Assembly: GCF_022549675.1 (NCBI RefSeq)
Contig: NZ_JAKZGR010000006.1
Span: 186,001-250,000 of the forward strand
Direction of reading: 5' to 3'
Origin: Belliella kenyensis
GTDB lineage: Bacteria; Bacteroidota; Bacteroidia; Cytophagales; Cyclobacteriaceae
Length of the DNA stretch: 64,000 bases
Under the pieces are notes generated by a model. That model searched no databases, had not been told where the DNA came from, and was given only the letters and a program-made list of their open reading frames with translations. This document shows positions 9,297-19,765 of this stretch, one piece after another; the stretch's first letter is position 1, and each line of letters opens with the position of its first letter. Both the position numbers and the translations under genes were made by a program.

Positions 9297-9509
9297 ATGT
9301 CATTTCAAGCATATATAGATAATATCCAGAAAAAAACAGGCAAAACGCCTGAGGATTTTAAAAAACTGGCAGAGGAAAAGGGATTTGTCTCTAGTGGTCA
9401 AGTCGTAGTAAAAGCCACTCAAGTTACCGATTGGTTGAAGGAAGAATACGAATTAGGCCATGGTCATGCAATGGCTATTTATGCTTCACTCAAAGGTAAA
9501 ACCTCATAA
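9297..9509 (+). CDS. DUF4287 small protein
   Basis: A 70-residue soluble protein matching the DUF4287 family: MSFQAYIDNIQKKTGKTPEDF, then VTDWLKEEYELGHGHAMAIYA. The family is often found alone or fused to a DUF5655-type domain and has no established activity; the H-G-H-A-M motif is its conserved part. It starts 18 bp after the SRPBCC-VOC gene and is probably the last gene of the ArsR operon. Function is unknown. Confidence 0.75.
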   Translation: MSFQAYIDNIQKKTGKTPEDFKKLAEEKGFVSSGQVVVKATQVTDWLKEEYELGHGHAMAIYASLKGKTS

Positions 9510-9520
9510 AATTGTAAGGA

Positions 9521-9605
9521 AACAGGCTGCCTCTAATCTAATCAATGGAATAACCTGATTATAGGTAGACCAATTGTTGAAACGTAGAAGCGGAGGCAGC
9601 CTGTT
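9521..9605. terminator. Long inverted repeat between convergent genes
   Basis: AACAGGCTGCCTC (9521-9533) and GAGGCAGCCTGTT (9593-9605) are perfect 13-bp inverted arms around a 59-nt loop, which contains an inner hairpin TAATCA (9539-9544) with TGATTA (9556-9561). It fills the gap between the DUF4287 gene (+) and the GH3 gene (-). Neither side carries a long T run, so it may act as a transcript-end structure or be a repeat element rather than a standard terminator. Confidence 0.5.
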
Positions 9606-9609
9606 AAAA

Positions 9610-12210
9610 TTACTCGATTTTTATAGAAGTTCTCAAGTTGTCTGTAGTAGAAGAGTTTCCTATTGAAATTTCGAATTCTCCGGGTAGGTTGACATAATTG
9701 AAGTCTTTATCAAATGTCTGAAATGCACTTTTATCTATTTTAAGCTTTACAGTTTTTTTATCTCCGGATTTCAACGATACTTTCTGATAAGCCACCAAGT
9801 TCTTGATTGGGTCGTCTGATTTTCTATTTTGATCACTTACATATACTTGAATCACTTCTTCACCATCTTTCTCACCAGTATTGTGAAGTGTAACTTCTAA
9901 GTCTAGTGATTGGCCAACTTTGACTTTTGAGTTGGTTTTCAAATCTGCAAAATCAAAACTTGTATAACTTAATCCATGCCCAAAAGGATACAGTGCTTCA
10001 CCTTTGAAGAACCTGTATGTTTGATTACTCATGGTGTAGTCAGTAAAGTCAGGAAGGTCTTTTTCAGACTTGTAAAATGTAATCGGCAGCTTCCCAGAAG
10101 GATTATAATCACCAAAAAGGATGTCGGCTATAGCGGCACCTCCTGCTTGTCCTGGATACCAGGCCTCCAAGATGGCAGGAATGTGTTCGTTTTCCCAGTT
10201 TACGGCAATAGCAGAGCCATTCAACAAGACCAATACAACAGGTTTACCCAATGCATGCATGGATTTAATCAGTTTCAGCTGGGTTTCCGGTAATCCAAGT
10301 TTGGTACGGTCTCCACCTCGGAAGCCGTCGACTTGAATGTCCATTTCTTCACCTTCCATACGAGGTGTCAAACCCATAAACATGACTATAACGTCAGCAT
10401 CTTTGGCTACTTCAATGGCTTCTTTTTCTAAATCAGGTTTTGGCTCTGCCCATACCAACTGAACCATCGCATCTGCATAAGTTTCTCCAGCATCTACTCG
10501 GAAACTATAAGTCTGTCCTTTTTCGAGCCAGATCGATTCTCCATGAACTAGCCTTGGATCTCCATATTCATCTCTAAAATGATAACTGGTTTTGGCTGCC
10601 AATTCACCTTCAAAATAAAGCTGTGTATTGCAAGTGGTGATGACACCTATTTGGTGGTAACCCGTTTTATTGGCTATCAATTCACCTTTCCACCTTACAC
10701 CGAAATCATCATCGTCCATATCTTTCCTCGGCGCTCGGTCACTCCAATTGATGTCAATGTTTGCAAATTCCTCTGTGAATAGTGGATTTCCTTTTAGCTT
10801 GCTATTGTCGAAGAATTCTGCTTGAATCCTTCCTTTTATCGCTGACTTCTCTATGGTATAGAACATCGGCAAGCCATCTGCATACTCTGAACCTTGAGCA
10901 AATTCAACTTTTGTACCATTACCGACCTTATCTTTGATCCCCTGAAGTGGAGTGATTGCTTCCGAAGGGACACCATTATAGTTACCTAAAAGCATAAGCC
11001 ATTGATCTGAATTGGGACCAATGACAGCAATGTTATGGAGGTCTTTGGATAGAGGCAATGTTTGATTATCATTTTTTAAGAGTACCATTGATTCTCTTGC
11101 TGTTTGTAAGGCCAATTTCCGGTGGGAATCTTGATCGACTACTTCATATGGAATTTGAGCATATTTCACTTTTTCTATGGGATCAAACATGCCGAGCCTG
11201 AACCTTGCTGTAAGTAATCTTTTTACGGAGACATCTATTTCCTCTTCTGTAATGTAGCCTTTAGCTACAGCTTCGACAAGTGACAGGTATTCGTTTCCAC
11301 AGCTCAAGTCAGTTCCAGATTTGACTGCAAGTGCGGAGGCCTCAGCTTCAGAGTCAGTTATTTTGTGAAATTCCCAAATATCTGTGATCGCAAAACAGTC
11401 AGATACAATAAACCCATCAAAACCCAACTCATCTTTCAAAGTAGTCTGCAACAACCATTCACTTCCACAGCAGGCTTCACCATTAAGCCTATTGTAAGCA
11501 CACATGGCAGAATAGGGGTGGGCTTGCTCAATGGCCATTTTGAATTGTGGTAAATATGTCTCCCTAATATCTTTCAAGCTCACCTTAGCATCAAATTCAT
11601 GCCGTTCTGGCTCTGGACCACTATGCACTGCAAAATGCTTGATGGTGGCAATGGTTTTGAAATACTCAGGATCATCACCTTGCAGTCCTTTGATAAATGG
11701 TACTGCAAGTGAACCGCTCAAGAATGGATCTTCTCCATAAGTCTCTTGCCCTCTTCCCCAGCGTGGATCTCTGAAAATGTTGATGTTTGGAGACCAAAGT
11801 GTGAGTCCTTGGTAAAGATATCGCTTTTCTTTTCTTACAAAATCATGGTGTTTTGCTCTCGTTTCATCTGAGATTGCTGTAGCCACATCAAAAATCAAAT
11901 CTGTGTTCCATGATGCTGCCATTCCGATGGCTTGTGGAAACACTGTGGCAATACCAGCTCGAGCCATCCCATGAAGTCCTTCGTTCCACCAGTTGTAAGC
12001 TGGAATTCCAAACTCATCAATAGCGACAGATTCATTCACCATCTGACTGACTTTTTGCTCCAGCGTCATCCTAGAGACTAGGTCATCTACTCGTTCAGAG
12101 ACAGGGAGATCAGGGTTTTGATAGGGGAATTCATATTGGTTTTCTTGAGAGCAGGCACAGCAAAAGTAGAATATGCCAAAAACGTAAATTAATGGATTTT
12201 TGTAGGTCAT
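9610..12210 (-). CDS. GH3 glycosidase with PA14 insert (beta-xylosidase/glucosidase type)
   Basis: An 866-residue exported glycoside hydrolase family 3 enzyme removing non-reducing beta-linked sugars. The N-terminus is hydrophobic and ends in a possible lipobox with Cys20. The GH3 N domain includes KHF at 191-193 and the nucleophile Asp271 in IVSDCFAITD. The C domain is interrupted by a PA14-like domain (about 458-590), and the general acid is probably in MEGEEMD (619-622). A fibronectin-III-like domain forms the C-terminus. This layout matches PA14-containing beta-xylosidase/beta-glucosidase enzymes of Bacteroidota. It lies downstream of the hybrid regulator on the same strand, 154 bp away with its own possible promoter. 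Which sugar it releases cannot be settled by eye. Confidence 0.9.
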   Translation of the reverse strand: MTYKNPLIYVFGIFYFCCACSQENQYEFPYQNPDLPVSERVDDLVSRMTLEQKVSQMVNESVAIDEFGIPAYNWWNEGLHGMARAGIATVFPQAIGMAASWNTDLIFDVATAISDETRAKHHDFVRKEKRYLYQGLTLWSPNINIFRDPRWGRGQETYGEDPFLSGSLAVPFIKGLQGDDPEYFKTIATIKHFAVHSGPEPERHEFDAKVSLKDIRETYLPQFKMAIEQAHPYSAMCAYNRLNGEACCGSEWLLQTTLKDELGFDGFIVSDCFAITDIWEFHKITDSEAEASALAVKSGTDLSCGNEYLSLVEAVAKGYITEEEIDVSVKRLLTARFRLGMFDPIEKVKYAQIPYEVVDQDSHRKLALQTARESMVLLKNDNQTLPLSKDLHNIAVIGPNSDQWLMLLGNYNGVPSEAITPLQGIKDKVGNGTKVEFAQGSEYADGLPMFYTIEKSAIKGRIQAEFFDNSKLKGNPLFTEEFANIDINWSDRAPRKDMDDDDFGVRWKGELIANKTGYHQIGVITTCNTQLYFEGELAAKTSYHFRDEYGDPRLVHGESIWLEKGQTYSFRVDAGETYADAMVQLVWAEPKPDLEKEAIEVAKDADVIVMFMGLTPRMEGEEMDIQVDGFRGGDRTKLGLPETQLKLIKSMHALGKPVVLVLLNGSAIAVNWENEHIPAILEAWYPGQAGGAAIADILFGDYNPSGKLPITFYKSEKDLPDFTDYTMSNQTYRFFKGEALYPFGHGLSYTSFDFADLKTNSKVKVGQSLDLEVTLHNTGEKDGEEVIQVYVSDQNRKSDDPIKNLVAYQKVSLKSGDKKTVKLKIDKSAFQTFDKDFNYVNLPGEFEISIGNSSTTDNLRTSIKIE

Positions 12211-12336
12211 TTGATAGGTTTTATTGGTAGGTTTGAGATCAAATACTGGGCAGGAAACAATAGTTTTGAGGCATAACTCGCTTTAATGGCCAGTAAGTCA
12301 TGCTTGCCAAAAAGATTGATTACCTAGGCATTTGAT

Positions 12337-12344
12337 CAAAAATA
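12337..12344 (-). promoter_or_regulatory. Possible -7 box for the GH3 gene
   Basis: On the minus strand this reads TATTTTTG, matching TAnnTTTG. It would give a leader of about 120 nt before the GH3 start at 12210. No clear -33 element was seen. Confidence 0.3.
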
Positions 12345-12364
12345 CTAAATATCTATCGAAAAGC

Positions 12365-15300
12365 TTAACTTTTGTAACTCGAAGGTAATTCGCCAAAGTG
12401 CTCTTTGAAGACTTTTCTGAAATACTTGATGTCATTGAATCCGGCTTCGTATGCAGCTTGAGACACAGGTATTTTATGTTCAGAAATGAGCTGAGCGGCC
12501 CTTTTTACTTTGATCATTCGAATATAGGCGTTGATATTGTATCCTGTGATAGCTTTTATTTTTCTGAAAAGAGAAGTTCTACTCATGCCCATTTCGGCGA
12601 CTATGTTGTCTACTTGTGTCTCTTCTTTTCCGATTTGTTCTAGGATGATTTGATCCAGTTTATGAAGAAATTTTTTCTCTACATGCAGCAGGTCATGATC
12701 TTTGGCATCAAGAGGCGAAGTGTCTACTGCTTGTTCCTGAGCGGCAAAATGTTTTCTTAACTTTTTCCGGTTTTCAATCAAATTTTGAACCCTTGTTTGA
12801 AGTAGCATGCTATTGAATGGCTTGGTGATGTAGTCATCAGCACCTTCTTTGTATCCTGTCTGCATACTTTCAATATTTCCCTTTGCTGATAGCAAGATGA
12901 TGGGAATATGCGAAGTGATGTCATTTTGCTTGAGGTAAATACACAAGTCCAGTCCATCTTTGAGGGGCATCATGATATCCGAAATGATCAAATCAGGTAC
13001 ATATTTCAGTGCTTTCTCTACACCTTCCTCTCCATTCTGAGCATGTATGAGATCATAATGTTTTTTCAGCAGGCTATCCAAGTAGGACAAAATGTCAATA
13101 TTGTCATCTATCAAAAGCACTATTGGTCTCTCTTCATCTGCATTTACCAACACTTCTTGATAGGGCTGATCTTCAATAAGTAACATTTCAGTCATATGAT
13201 CGAAATCCATGTTCGTTTGATTGATTGGGAGATAATCAGTATTTGAAATCTCAAGTGTTTTGGGAATACTGATGGTGAATATTGTTCCTTTTTTTGGCTC
13301 GCTGTCTACTTCTACAGTTCCATGATGTAGCTCAGTAAGGCTTTTGACCAATGCCAATCCGATACCAGTGCCACTTTTTTTATGTTTATTGCCCGTTTGA
13401 TAAAACCACTCAAAAATTCGCTTGCGCTCCTCTAGTGCGATTCCAGGGCCTGAGTCGGCTACAGATAGTCGAAAATATTCTTGGTCTGAGCTTAGGCTAA
13501 TTAAAACTTTATCATCTTTTTGGGCATACTTTAGCGCATTAGATACCAGATTGTTGAATATGATTTGTAGTTTTTCAAAATCAAATTTTACCATCATGTT
13601 TCTCTCTGAAAGTACACATGAAAGTTCTATGTGTTGTTTTTTTGCGAGCGGTTTATAGTTCTGAACCCATTGCTCCAGATACATTGAAAGATTGTATTCG
13701 CCTACATTTAGTTGGCTTAGTCCTGTTTCAGCTTTTCGAAACTCCAAGAGATTCCCTATCAATTGATGAAGGTATGCTGCATTTTTTTGGACAATGGATA
13801 ATTTAGAGAGCTGACTTTTGGACTTTATTTGACCGATTAGATCTTCTATCGGAGCCAATATCAGCGTGAGTGGTGTTTTGAGTTCATGTGAAAAGCTCGT
13901 AAAGAACCTTATCCTTTCCTCATTCACATCATGTTCTAGTATACGCTGTTGTCTTTCTAATTCAAGGGAGTTTTTTAGCTTCAGTCTGTCATTATAATAC
14001 CTGAGACTTAAAATGATGACTATCAAAATCAACACAAAGTATAAAAAGTATGCTGGGGGCGTTTTCCAAAAGGGTGGGGTAATGGTTAATAGTATCTTAC
14101 GCTCCACTTCTTGTTCGTTTCCGATTCTTGCTTTTACCCTCAAGGTATAATTTCCAGGTGGGATGTTACTCAGATTTGCGGAGCCGTTACCTTGTACCTG
14201 TATCCAATGGTCGTGGTAATTCTCAAGTTTATAAGCATAGTTGACCTGCTGCGCAAAAGGGAATTTCAAAAGTGAAAAGTCAATAGAAATGAGTGTTTGT
14301 AAGTAATTGAATTGGAGTTTTTGCTTGTAAGAAATTGCTGAATCTAGGAAGACATCTCCAGCATAAATTTTATCATTAAAGAGTTTTAGATTCTCAATAA
14401 TCAAGCGTTGATTTAATTTCTGTGTGATTTTTTGCGGATGAATGATGTTCACTCCTTTATTTCCTCCGAAAATTAAATTTCCATCTCTACTCAATGCAAC
14501 TGCCCCAATATTAAATTCGCTTTTTTGGATATTGTCAAATGCATTCAAATGACCGATTTGATTGCTAGTTGGATGGTAATAACTTATGCCATTATTTGTT
14601 CCGAGCCATACCACACCCTGATCATCGATCTGCATACTGACGATGGTATTGTTGCTCAATCCATCAGCTTCTGTGAAGGCTTTGTAAGTTTCATTTTTAG
14701 GGTCAAGTCTTATCAATCCACCATACCTGCTTCCAATAAGTACATCTTGATTGGGAAGAATTGCTATTCCAAAGTATACATTGATCGCTGCTAACTCTTT
14801 GGTTAGAAAAGATTTAGATGACCCACTATTTGGATCATAGCGTATGATTCCTGAGCCAAAAGTAGCCAACCATAGATTGCCCTTTTCATCGAAAGCAATT
14901 CCTCTGATATCCAGCTTGCCAAGCTCTCTGATGTATTCGAACGTATCATTAATTTCATCATATTTGTAAAGACCTCCTTGGTTGGTCCCTACCCATATAT
15001 TGCTCAATACATCTTCAGCAATCACCCTTACATCTGCACCGTCTCGAACATGACCCTGAAGGTACCGTTTTATTTTACCAGTTTTGACATCCAGCTTGTT
15101 CAATCCTCCTTGGTAAGTGCCTATCCACAGCCTTTCTTTAGAGTCTTCTTTTAGCGCAATGATATAGTCACTGGTGAGACTATTGGAGTTAGCCTGATGG
15201 CTTCGAAAATTAGAGATACTTCGGTCTTCTGGATTGTATTTGTCCAAACCACCTCCATCGGTGCCTATCCAAATCCTATTCGAAAACATGCTCGTGGCTA

Positions 15301-16444
15301 TAGATCCGATCCTTTCATGAGAGATCGAGTGGTCTGCCATTGGATTTTTTTGTATTAAAGTAATGGCTTCTCCTTTTGGATTTACGAAATTGAGCCCAGT
15401 ACTGGTTCCGAGCCACATATTTCCATCTTCATCTTTTTTTATTGCAGATACTGTACGATTGTAGACACTTGAGCCATCTGATTTTGGAAGATGCCATACC
15501 AGATTTAAATGTTTACTTTGCAAAAAATGAGATTTTTCAAGGATATTCAAGCCACCATTTCTAGTGCCTATCCATATATTGCCATCACCATCTTCTTCAA
15601 AACACAATACATCTGTATCTGATAGTCCAGAGTTTTGATTTTTACCTGCTTTCAAAGCCAACGTATCACCTTTGACAGTAATTACACGAAGACCTTCATT
15701 AGTTCCTATCCATATATTCCCATCAATGTCTGAATAAAGGGAATTTATTTGAGAAACCTTTTTGCCCAAAATGCTAAGATTAACCCTCTGGTTCGCTTTG
15801 TTTATCAGGTTCAATTTGTTTAGCCCTTGATCGTATGTCCCAATCCATGCAATGGAATCACCTTGAAGTGCTACTGAAGAGATCTGATTCGATGAAAGTC
15901 CTGACTGACTATTGGGATTGTGGATGATGGTATGTTCTATTTTCCCATTTTTATTGATCACTTGTACACCGTACCTGTATCCACCCAAGATAAGTTTACC
16001 CTCAGGTGTATGCTGGAATGCACTGATGCTATTGCTTATAAGTCCATCTTTTTGCTGTAAGACATCAAACTTTTCTTTTAGAATATCATAGGTGATAAGC
16101 CCACCATCGGTAGCCATCATAAGTTTGTTGTTTCCGATAGCTTTGATTTGTTGGACAAAATTATTGGCAAGAGAAGATTCAGGATTATCTAAGTTCTGTT
16201 TGAAATTCTGGAATTTGCTTCCATTGTATCTGCTCATACCTTCATTGGTACCTATCCAAATATAGCCCAATTCATCTTGTGTGATACTGTTGATGACATT
16301 ATGAGCTAGTCCAAGCTCCATATCTAAAAGGTAAAAATTTAGTGGATTTTGGGGCTTGGTGATTATGGTGTTTTCATCCTGACCATTAGCTATAAATATG
16401 CTACATGTTATACTGATCAAGATTAGGATGAAGGGCTTGTACAT
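12365..16444 (-). CDS. Hybrid two-component system regulator (HTCS)
   Basis: A 1359-residue one-protein sensor and regulator for the adjacent utilisation locus. The start at 16444 is preferred over the longer frame to 16540 because it gives a signal peptide (MYKPFILILISITCSIF). The periplasmic part has repeated two-component propeller units (W-I-G-T-N / W-L-G-T phrases, about residues 40-680), then a Y_Y_Y domain. One membrane segment (about 785-805) precedes the HisKA domain with phospho-acceptor His853 in FSHELKTPL, then HATPase, a receiver domain with Asp1156 in IISDIMMP, and an AraC-type helix-turn-helix at the end. Such proteins bind an oligosaccharide outside and activate susC/D genes. 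It is divergent from SusC at 16652, its likely target. Confidence 0.94.
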   Translation of the reverse strand: MYKPFILILISITCSIFIANGQDENTIITKPQNPLNFYLLDMELGLAHNVINSITQDELGYIWIGTNEGMSRYNGSKFQNFKQNLDNPESSLANNFVQQIKAIGNNKLMMATDGGLITYDILKEKFDVLQQKDGLISNSISAFQHTPEGKLILGGYRYGVQVINKNGKIEHTIIHNPNSQSGLSSNQISSVALQGDSIAWIGTYDQGLNKLNLINKANQRVNLSILGKKVSQINSLYSDIDGNIWIGTNEGLRVITVKGDTLALKAGKNQNSGLSDTDVLCFEEDGDGNIWIGTRNGGLNILEKSHFLQSKHLNLVWHLPKSDGSSVYNRTVSAIKKDEDGNMWLGTSTGLNFVNPKGEAITLIQKNPMADHSISHERIGSIATSMFSNRIWIGTDGGGLDKYNPEDRSISNFRSHQANSNSLTSDYIIALKEDSKERLWIGTYQGGLNKLDVKTGKIKRYLQGHVRDGADVRVIAEDVLSNIWVGTNQGGLYKYDEINDTFEYIRELGKLDIRGIAFDEKGNLWLATFGSGIIRYDPNSGSSKSFLTKELAAINVYFGIAILPNQDVLIGSRYGGLIRLDPKNETYKAFTEADGLSNNTIVSMQIDDQGVVWLGTNNGISYYHPTSNQIGHLNAFDNIQKSEFNIGAVALSRDGNLIFGGNKGVNIIHPQKITQKLNQRLIIENLKLFNDKIYAGDVFLDSAISYKQKLQFNYLQTLISIDFSLLKFPFAQQVNYAYKLENYHDHWIQVQGNGSANLSNIPPGNYTLRVKARIGNEQEVERKILLTITPPFWKTPPAYFLYFVLILIVIILSLRYYNDRLKLKNSLELERQQRILEHDVNEERIRFFTSFSHELKTPLTLILAPIEDLIGQIKSKSQLSKLSIVQKNAAYLHQLIGNLLEFRKAETGLSQLNVGEYNLSMYLEQWVQNYKPLAKKQHIELSCVLSERNMMVKFDFEKLQIIFNNLVSNALKYAQKDDKVLISLSSDQEYFRLSVADSGPGIALEERKRIFEWFYQTGNKHKKSGTGIGLALVKSLTELHHGTVEVDSEPKKGTIFTISIPKTLEISNTDYLPINQTNMDFDHMTEMLLIEDQPYQEVLVNADEERPIVLLIDDNIDILSYLDSLLKKHYDLIHAQNGEEGVEKALKYVPDLIISDIMMPLKDGLDLCIYLKQNDITSHIPIILLSAKGNIESMQTGYKEGADDYITKPFNSMLLQTRVQNLIENRKKLRKHFAAQEQAVDTSPLDAKDHDLLHVEKKFLHKLDQIILEQIGKEETQVDNIVAEMGMSRTSLFRKIKAITGYNINAYIRMIKVKRAAQLISEHKIPVSQAAYEAGFNDIKYFRKVFKEHFGELPSSYKS

Positions 16445-16651
16445 GATGATATTTTTATAGAAAATTCCCTCATATGATGGAATTTGATAATTTTGAGAGG
16501 ATTTGGACGATTTATACCCCTTTTTTTGTCGGTTTATCACCCCACATACAAATGTACAATGAGGAATATTGTAATCAATCTCAGGGAGAAATTTCTGTGT
16601 TCGTTCTTACATTTCAAATTTATCTTATTAACAATTTAACCCAAAAGAAAG

Positions 16652-19600
16652 ATGAAAAAAGCTTATACTAGCTGGGTATCATTTATGGTATTGATACTAA
16701 CTTTCACTTTTCACCAAATGGCGTTTGCTCAGCAGACGACCATTAGAGGAAAAGTACTAGATGAAACTGGTGAATCCCTACCAGGGGCATCTGTAATTAT
16801 CAAAGGCACCACCTCAGGTGCAGTTACGGACATTGATGGGAACTTTACAATCAATGCCAGTGTCACCCCCCAATCTGTTTTAAGGATCTCCTTTATAGGA
16901 TACAAGACCCAGGAAGTTTCTGTAGGGTCTCAAACCCAATTTACAATAAACATGGAATCCGATATGGATGATCTAAGTGAAGTTGTAGTAGTGGGTTATG
17001 GTGAGCAAAAGAAAGTGACCCTAACTGGCTCTGTTTCTCAAATAGATGGTCAGGAACTTACAAGAAGCCCTCAGCCCAACGTTTCCAATTCACTTGCAGG
17101 GAGATTCTCTGGACTTATAGCTAGCAATAGAAGTGGTGAGCCAGGCTATGATGGATCTAGTATCTCTATCAGGGGTCTTGCTACTACCGGTAATAATGAT
17201 GTCCTTGTGGTAATCGATGGTGTACCAGGTCAGATCGGTGGATTGGAAAGGTTGAACCCTGATGATATTGAGAGTGTCTCTGTACTTAAGGATGCTTCTG
17301 CTGCCGTATATGGTAGCCGAGCAGCTAATGGTGTGATCCTCATCACTACCAAAAGAGGTAAATCAGGTAAGCCTGTGATCTCTTACAGCTATAACCAAGG
17401 TTTCTCTTCTCCAACTAGGCTACCAAGATTGGCTGACGCAGCTACTTATGCTACGATCAGAAACGAGATTGCATTCTACAATAACAATCAGAATGGAATG
17501 AATCAAGTCTATAGCCAAGAAGAAATAGAGCGCTTTAGAAATGGTTCTGATCCTCTTAATTACCCGAACACGAATTGGCAACGAGAGACTTTACAAGATT
17601 TTGCATTGCAAAATCAACATAACCTGAGCATCAGAGGAGGTAGCGATAATGTGAATTATTTCGTCTCTTTGGGTAAATTGTCTCAGGATGGTCTCTATAG
17701 AAATGGCGCTGCAAAATTTGATCAGTATAGCTTTAGATCAAACATCGATGCAACTGTAAACGAGCGTTTGACAGTAGGACTGGGTTTGGCAGGAAGAAAA
17801 GAAGCAAGAATGTTCCCAACTGAAGGAGCAGGTCAAATCTTTAGATCTATCTATCGTGCATATCCTACAGTGAATGCATTTTATCCTAACGGACTCCCAT
17901 CATCGGGCATTGAAAATGCCAATCCAGCGATATTAGCAACAGATCTTGGAGGTACAAATGATAACCCACGATATGTATTCAATGGTATTTTGAGAGCGAA
18001 ATATGATCTTCCAGTACTAGAAGGACTTTCCGTAGATGGTTTTTATTCTGTGGATGAAAGCTCAAATAGGTATAGAACTTTCCGAGTGCCTTACACTTTA
18101 TACAACTACAATAGGACAGCGGATACTTTTGACCCTATTGTAATTGGCGGTGGGCCAAATCAAAGACCTTCTTTGGATCAAGGACATACCAATACGTCTA
18201 TGATTGTAAGTCACATCAAAATGAACTTTAACAGGCAGTTTGGAAATCACTTCGTAGATGCTTTTGTAGGTTTTGAGCAAAGTGAAAACAAAGAGCAAGA
18301 ATTTGGTGCAGCGAGGATTAACTTTCCTACTGCGGAAACTCCAGAGCTATCTCAAGGTGGATCAGCAGCTACGGACTACAACAACTGGGGAAGAAGCTAC
18401 AATTTTACCAGAAGATCTTTTATCAGTAAGTTTAACTACAACTACAACGAGAAATATCTTTTGGAATTCCAAGCTAGGGTAGATGGATCTTCGATCTTCC
18501 CAAGAGGTAATCGATACGGATTCTTCCCAGCTGTATCAGCAGGTTATAGGATATCAGAAGAGGATTGGTTCAGAGATAGCTTTAGCTTCATGGATGACTT
18601 GAAAATCAGGGTTTCACATGGTCAGCTAGGTAACGACAATGTGGGGCAATTCCAGTTTTTTGACAATTATACATTCAACAATCGCTATGTACTGGGTGAT
18701 GTCGTAAGACCAGGGATAGATTTGGTTAGACTTGGGAATCCAAACATTACTTGGGAGACGGCTAACAAAACAGATATTGGATTGAATGCAGTTATTGCAA
18801 GAAAATTCAATTTTGAAGCGATCTATTTCTATGAAGACAGAACAAATATCTTGACAACTAGGAATGCTTCAATCCCATGGTCTTCTGGAATAGTTAATCC
18901 ATATGGTGGTGAATCATTGGTTCCTTCAGAGAATATCGGAAGGGTTAAAAGTCGCGGTGTTGAGACTACTCTAGGGTATGAGCACAGAGGCAAGGATTTT
19001 ACTTTCGGAGCAGCAGGTAACTTTACATTTGCTAGGAACGAGATCATTTTCATGGATGAGGCAGCAGGTGTACTTGACTATCAAAGGCTGACTGGTAGAC
19101 CGATGAATACTTACTTGTTGTACAGAGCAATTGGAATTTTCACCTCAGAAGAGCAATTTGATCAGTTTCCTCATGTGCCTGGAGCACGTCTAGGCGACTT
19201 GATCTATGAAGATATCAATGGAGATGGTGAAATCACTGCTGACGACATGTATAGAACCAATTTGGGTAATATTCCTCAAATCACTTTTGGTCTGAACCTG
19301 AATGCGACTTACAAGAATTTTGACTTTGCGATGCTATTCTCTGGTCAAGGTCGTGCAAGACAATATGTCCTTCCTGAGTCTGGAACTGTAGGTAACTATT
19401 ACAGCTCATGGTCAGACAACAGATGGAGTCCAACCAATCCTAATGGAACATTCCCAAGAGTTAGTGAAAGATCTTCTTCTGCTGTAAGTGGTGGACTTTT
19501 TCCATCTGATTTTTGGCTCCAAGATGTTTCATTCGTGAGATTGAAAAACTTGGAAGTAGGATACAATATTCCAAAGCACTTATTGGAAAGATATAAAGTA

Positions 19601-19744
19601 GGAAATCTAAGAGTGTATGCTAATGGATTCAACTTATTGACCATAACCAAGGTGAAGGACTTTGACCCAGAAGGTTCAAGCAACAGCGGTCAATTCTACC
19701 CTCAGCAGAGGATTCTCAATTTAGGTGTCAATATTCAGTTTTAA
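16652..19744 (+). CDS. SusC/RagA-like TonB-dependent outer membrane transporter
   Basis: A 1030-residue SusC homologue, the outer-membrane import channel of the second locus. Signal peptide is about 1-26 (ending MAFA before QQTTIRG). The carboxypeptidase-regulatory-like domain covers about 30-105, the signature VVVVGYGEQKKVTLTG begins at 111, the plug runs to about 235 and the barrel ends in Phe (LNLGVNIQF). No STN domain is present. The SusD gene begins 21 bp after its stop. The divergent hybrid regulator gene 207 bp upstream probably controls it. Cargo is inferred from the GH30 and GH2 genes downstream to be a beta-galactan fragment. Confidence 0.94.
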   Translation: MKKAYTSWVSFMVLILTFTFHQMAFAQQTTIRGKVLDETGESLPGASVIIKGTTSGAVTDIDGNFTINASVTPQSVLRISFIGYKTQEVSVGSQTQFTINMESDMDDLSEVVVVGYGEQKKVTLTGSVSQIDGQELTRSPQPNVSNSLAGRFSGLIASNRSGEPGYDGSSISIRGLATTGNNDVLVVIDGVPGQIGGLERLNPDDIESVSVLKDASAAVYGSRAANGVILITTKRGKSGKPVISYSYNQGFSSPTRLPRLADAATYATIRNEIAFYNNNQNGMNQVYSQEEIERFRNGSDPLNYPNTNWQRETLQDFALQNQHNLSIRGGSDNVNYFVSLGKLSQDGLYRNGAAKFDQYSFRSNIDATVNERLTVGLGLAGRKEARMFPTEGAGQIFRSIYRAYPTVNAFYPNGLPSSGIENANPAILATDLGGTNDNPRYVFNGILRAKYDLPVLEGLSVDGFYSVDESSNRYRTFRVPYTLYNYNRTADTFDPIVIGGGPNQRPSLDQGHTNTSMIVSHIKMNFNRQFGNHFVDAFVGFEQSENKEQEFGAARINFPTAETPELSQGGSAATDYNNWGRSYNFTRRSFISKFNYNYNEKYLLEFQARVDGSSIFPRGNRYGFFPAVSAGYRISEEDWFRDSFSFMDDLKIRVSHGQLGNDNVGQFQFFDNYTFNNRYVLGDVVRPGIDLVRLGNPNITWETANKTDIGLNAVIARKFNFEAIYFYEDRTNILTTRNASIPWSSGIVNPYGGESLVPSENIGRVKSRGVETTLGYEHRGKDFTFGAAGNFTFARNEIIFMDEAAGVLDYQRLTGRPMNTYLLYRAIGIFTSEEQFDQFPHVPGARLGDLIYEDINGDGEITADDMYRTNLGNIPQITFGLNLNATYKNFDFAMLFSGQGRARQYVLPESGTVGNYYSSWSDNRWSPTNPNGTFPRVSERSSSAVSGGLFPSDFWLQDVSFVRLKNLEVGYNIPKHLLERYKVGNLRVYANGFNLLTITKVKDFDPEGSSNSGQFYPQQRILNLGVNIQF

Positions 19745-19765
19745 ACCCGAAAAGCCATTTACAAA

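Noticed and set aside
16445-16540. Longer N-terminus of the hybrid two-component regulator
   Set aside because: It would bury the signal peptide 33 residues inside the protein; ATG at 16444 restores it.
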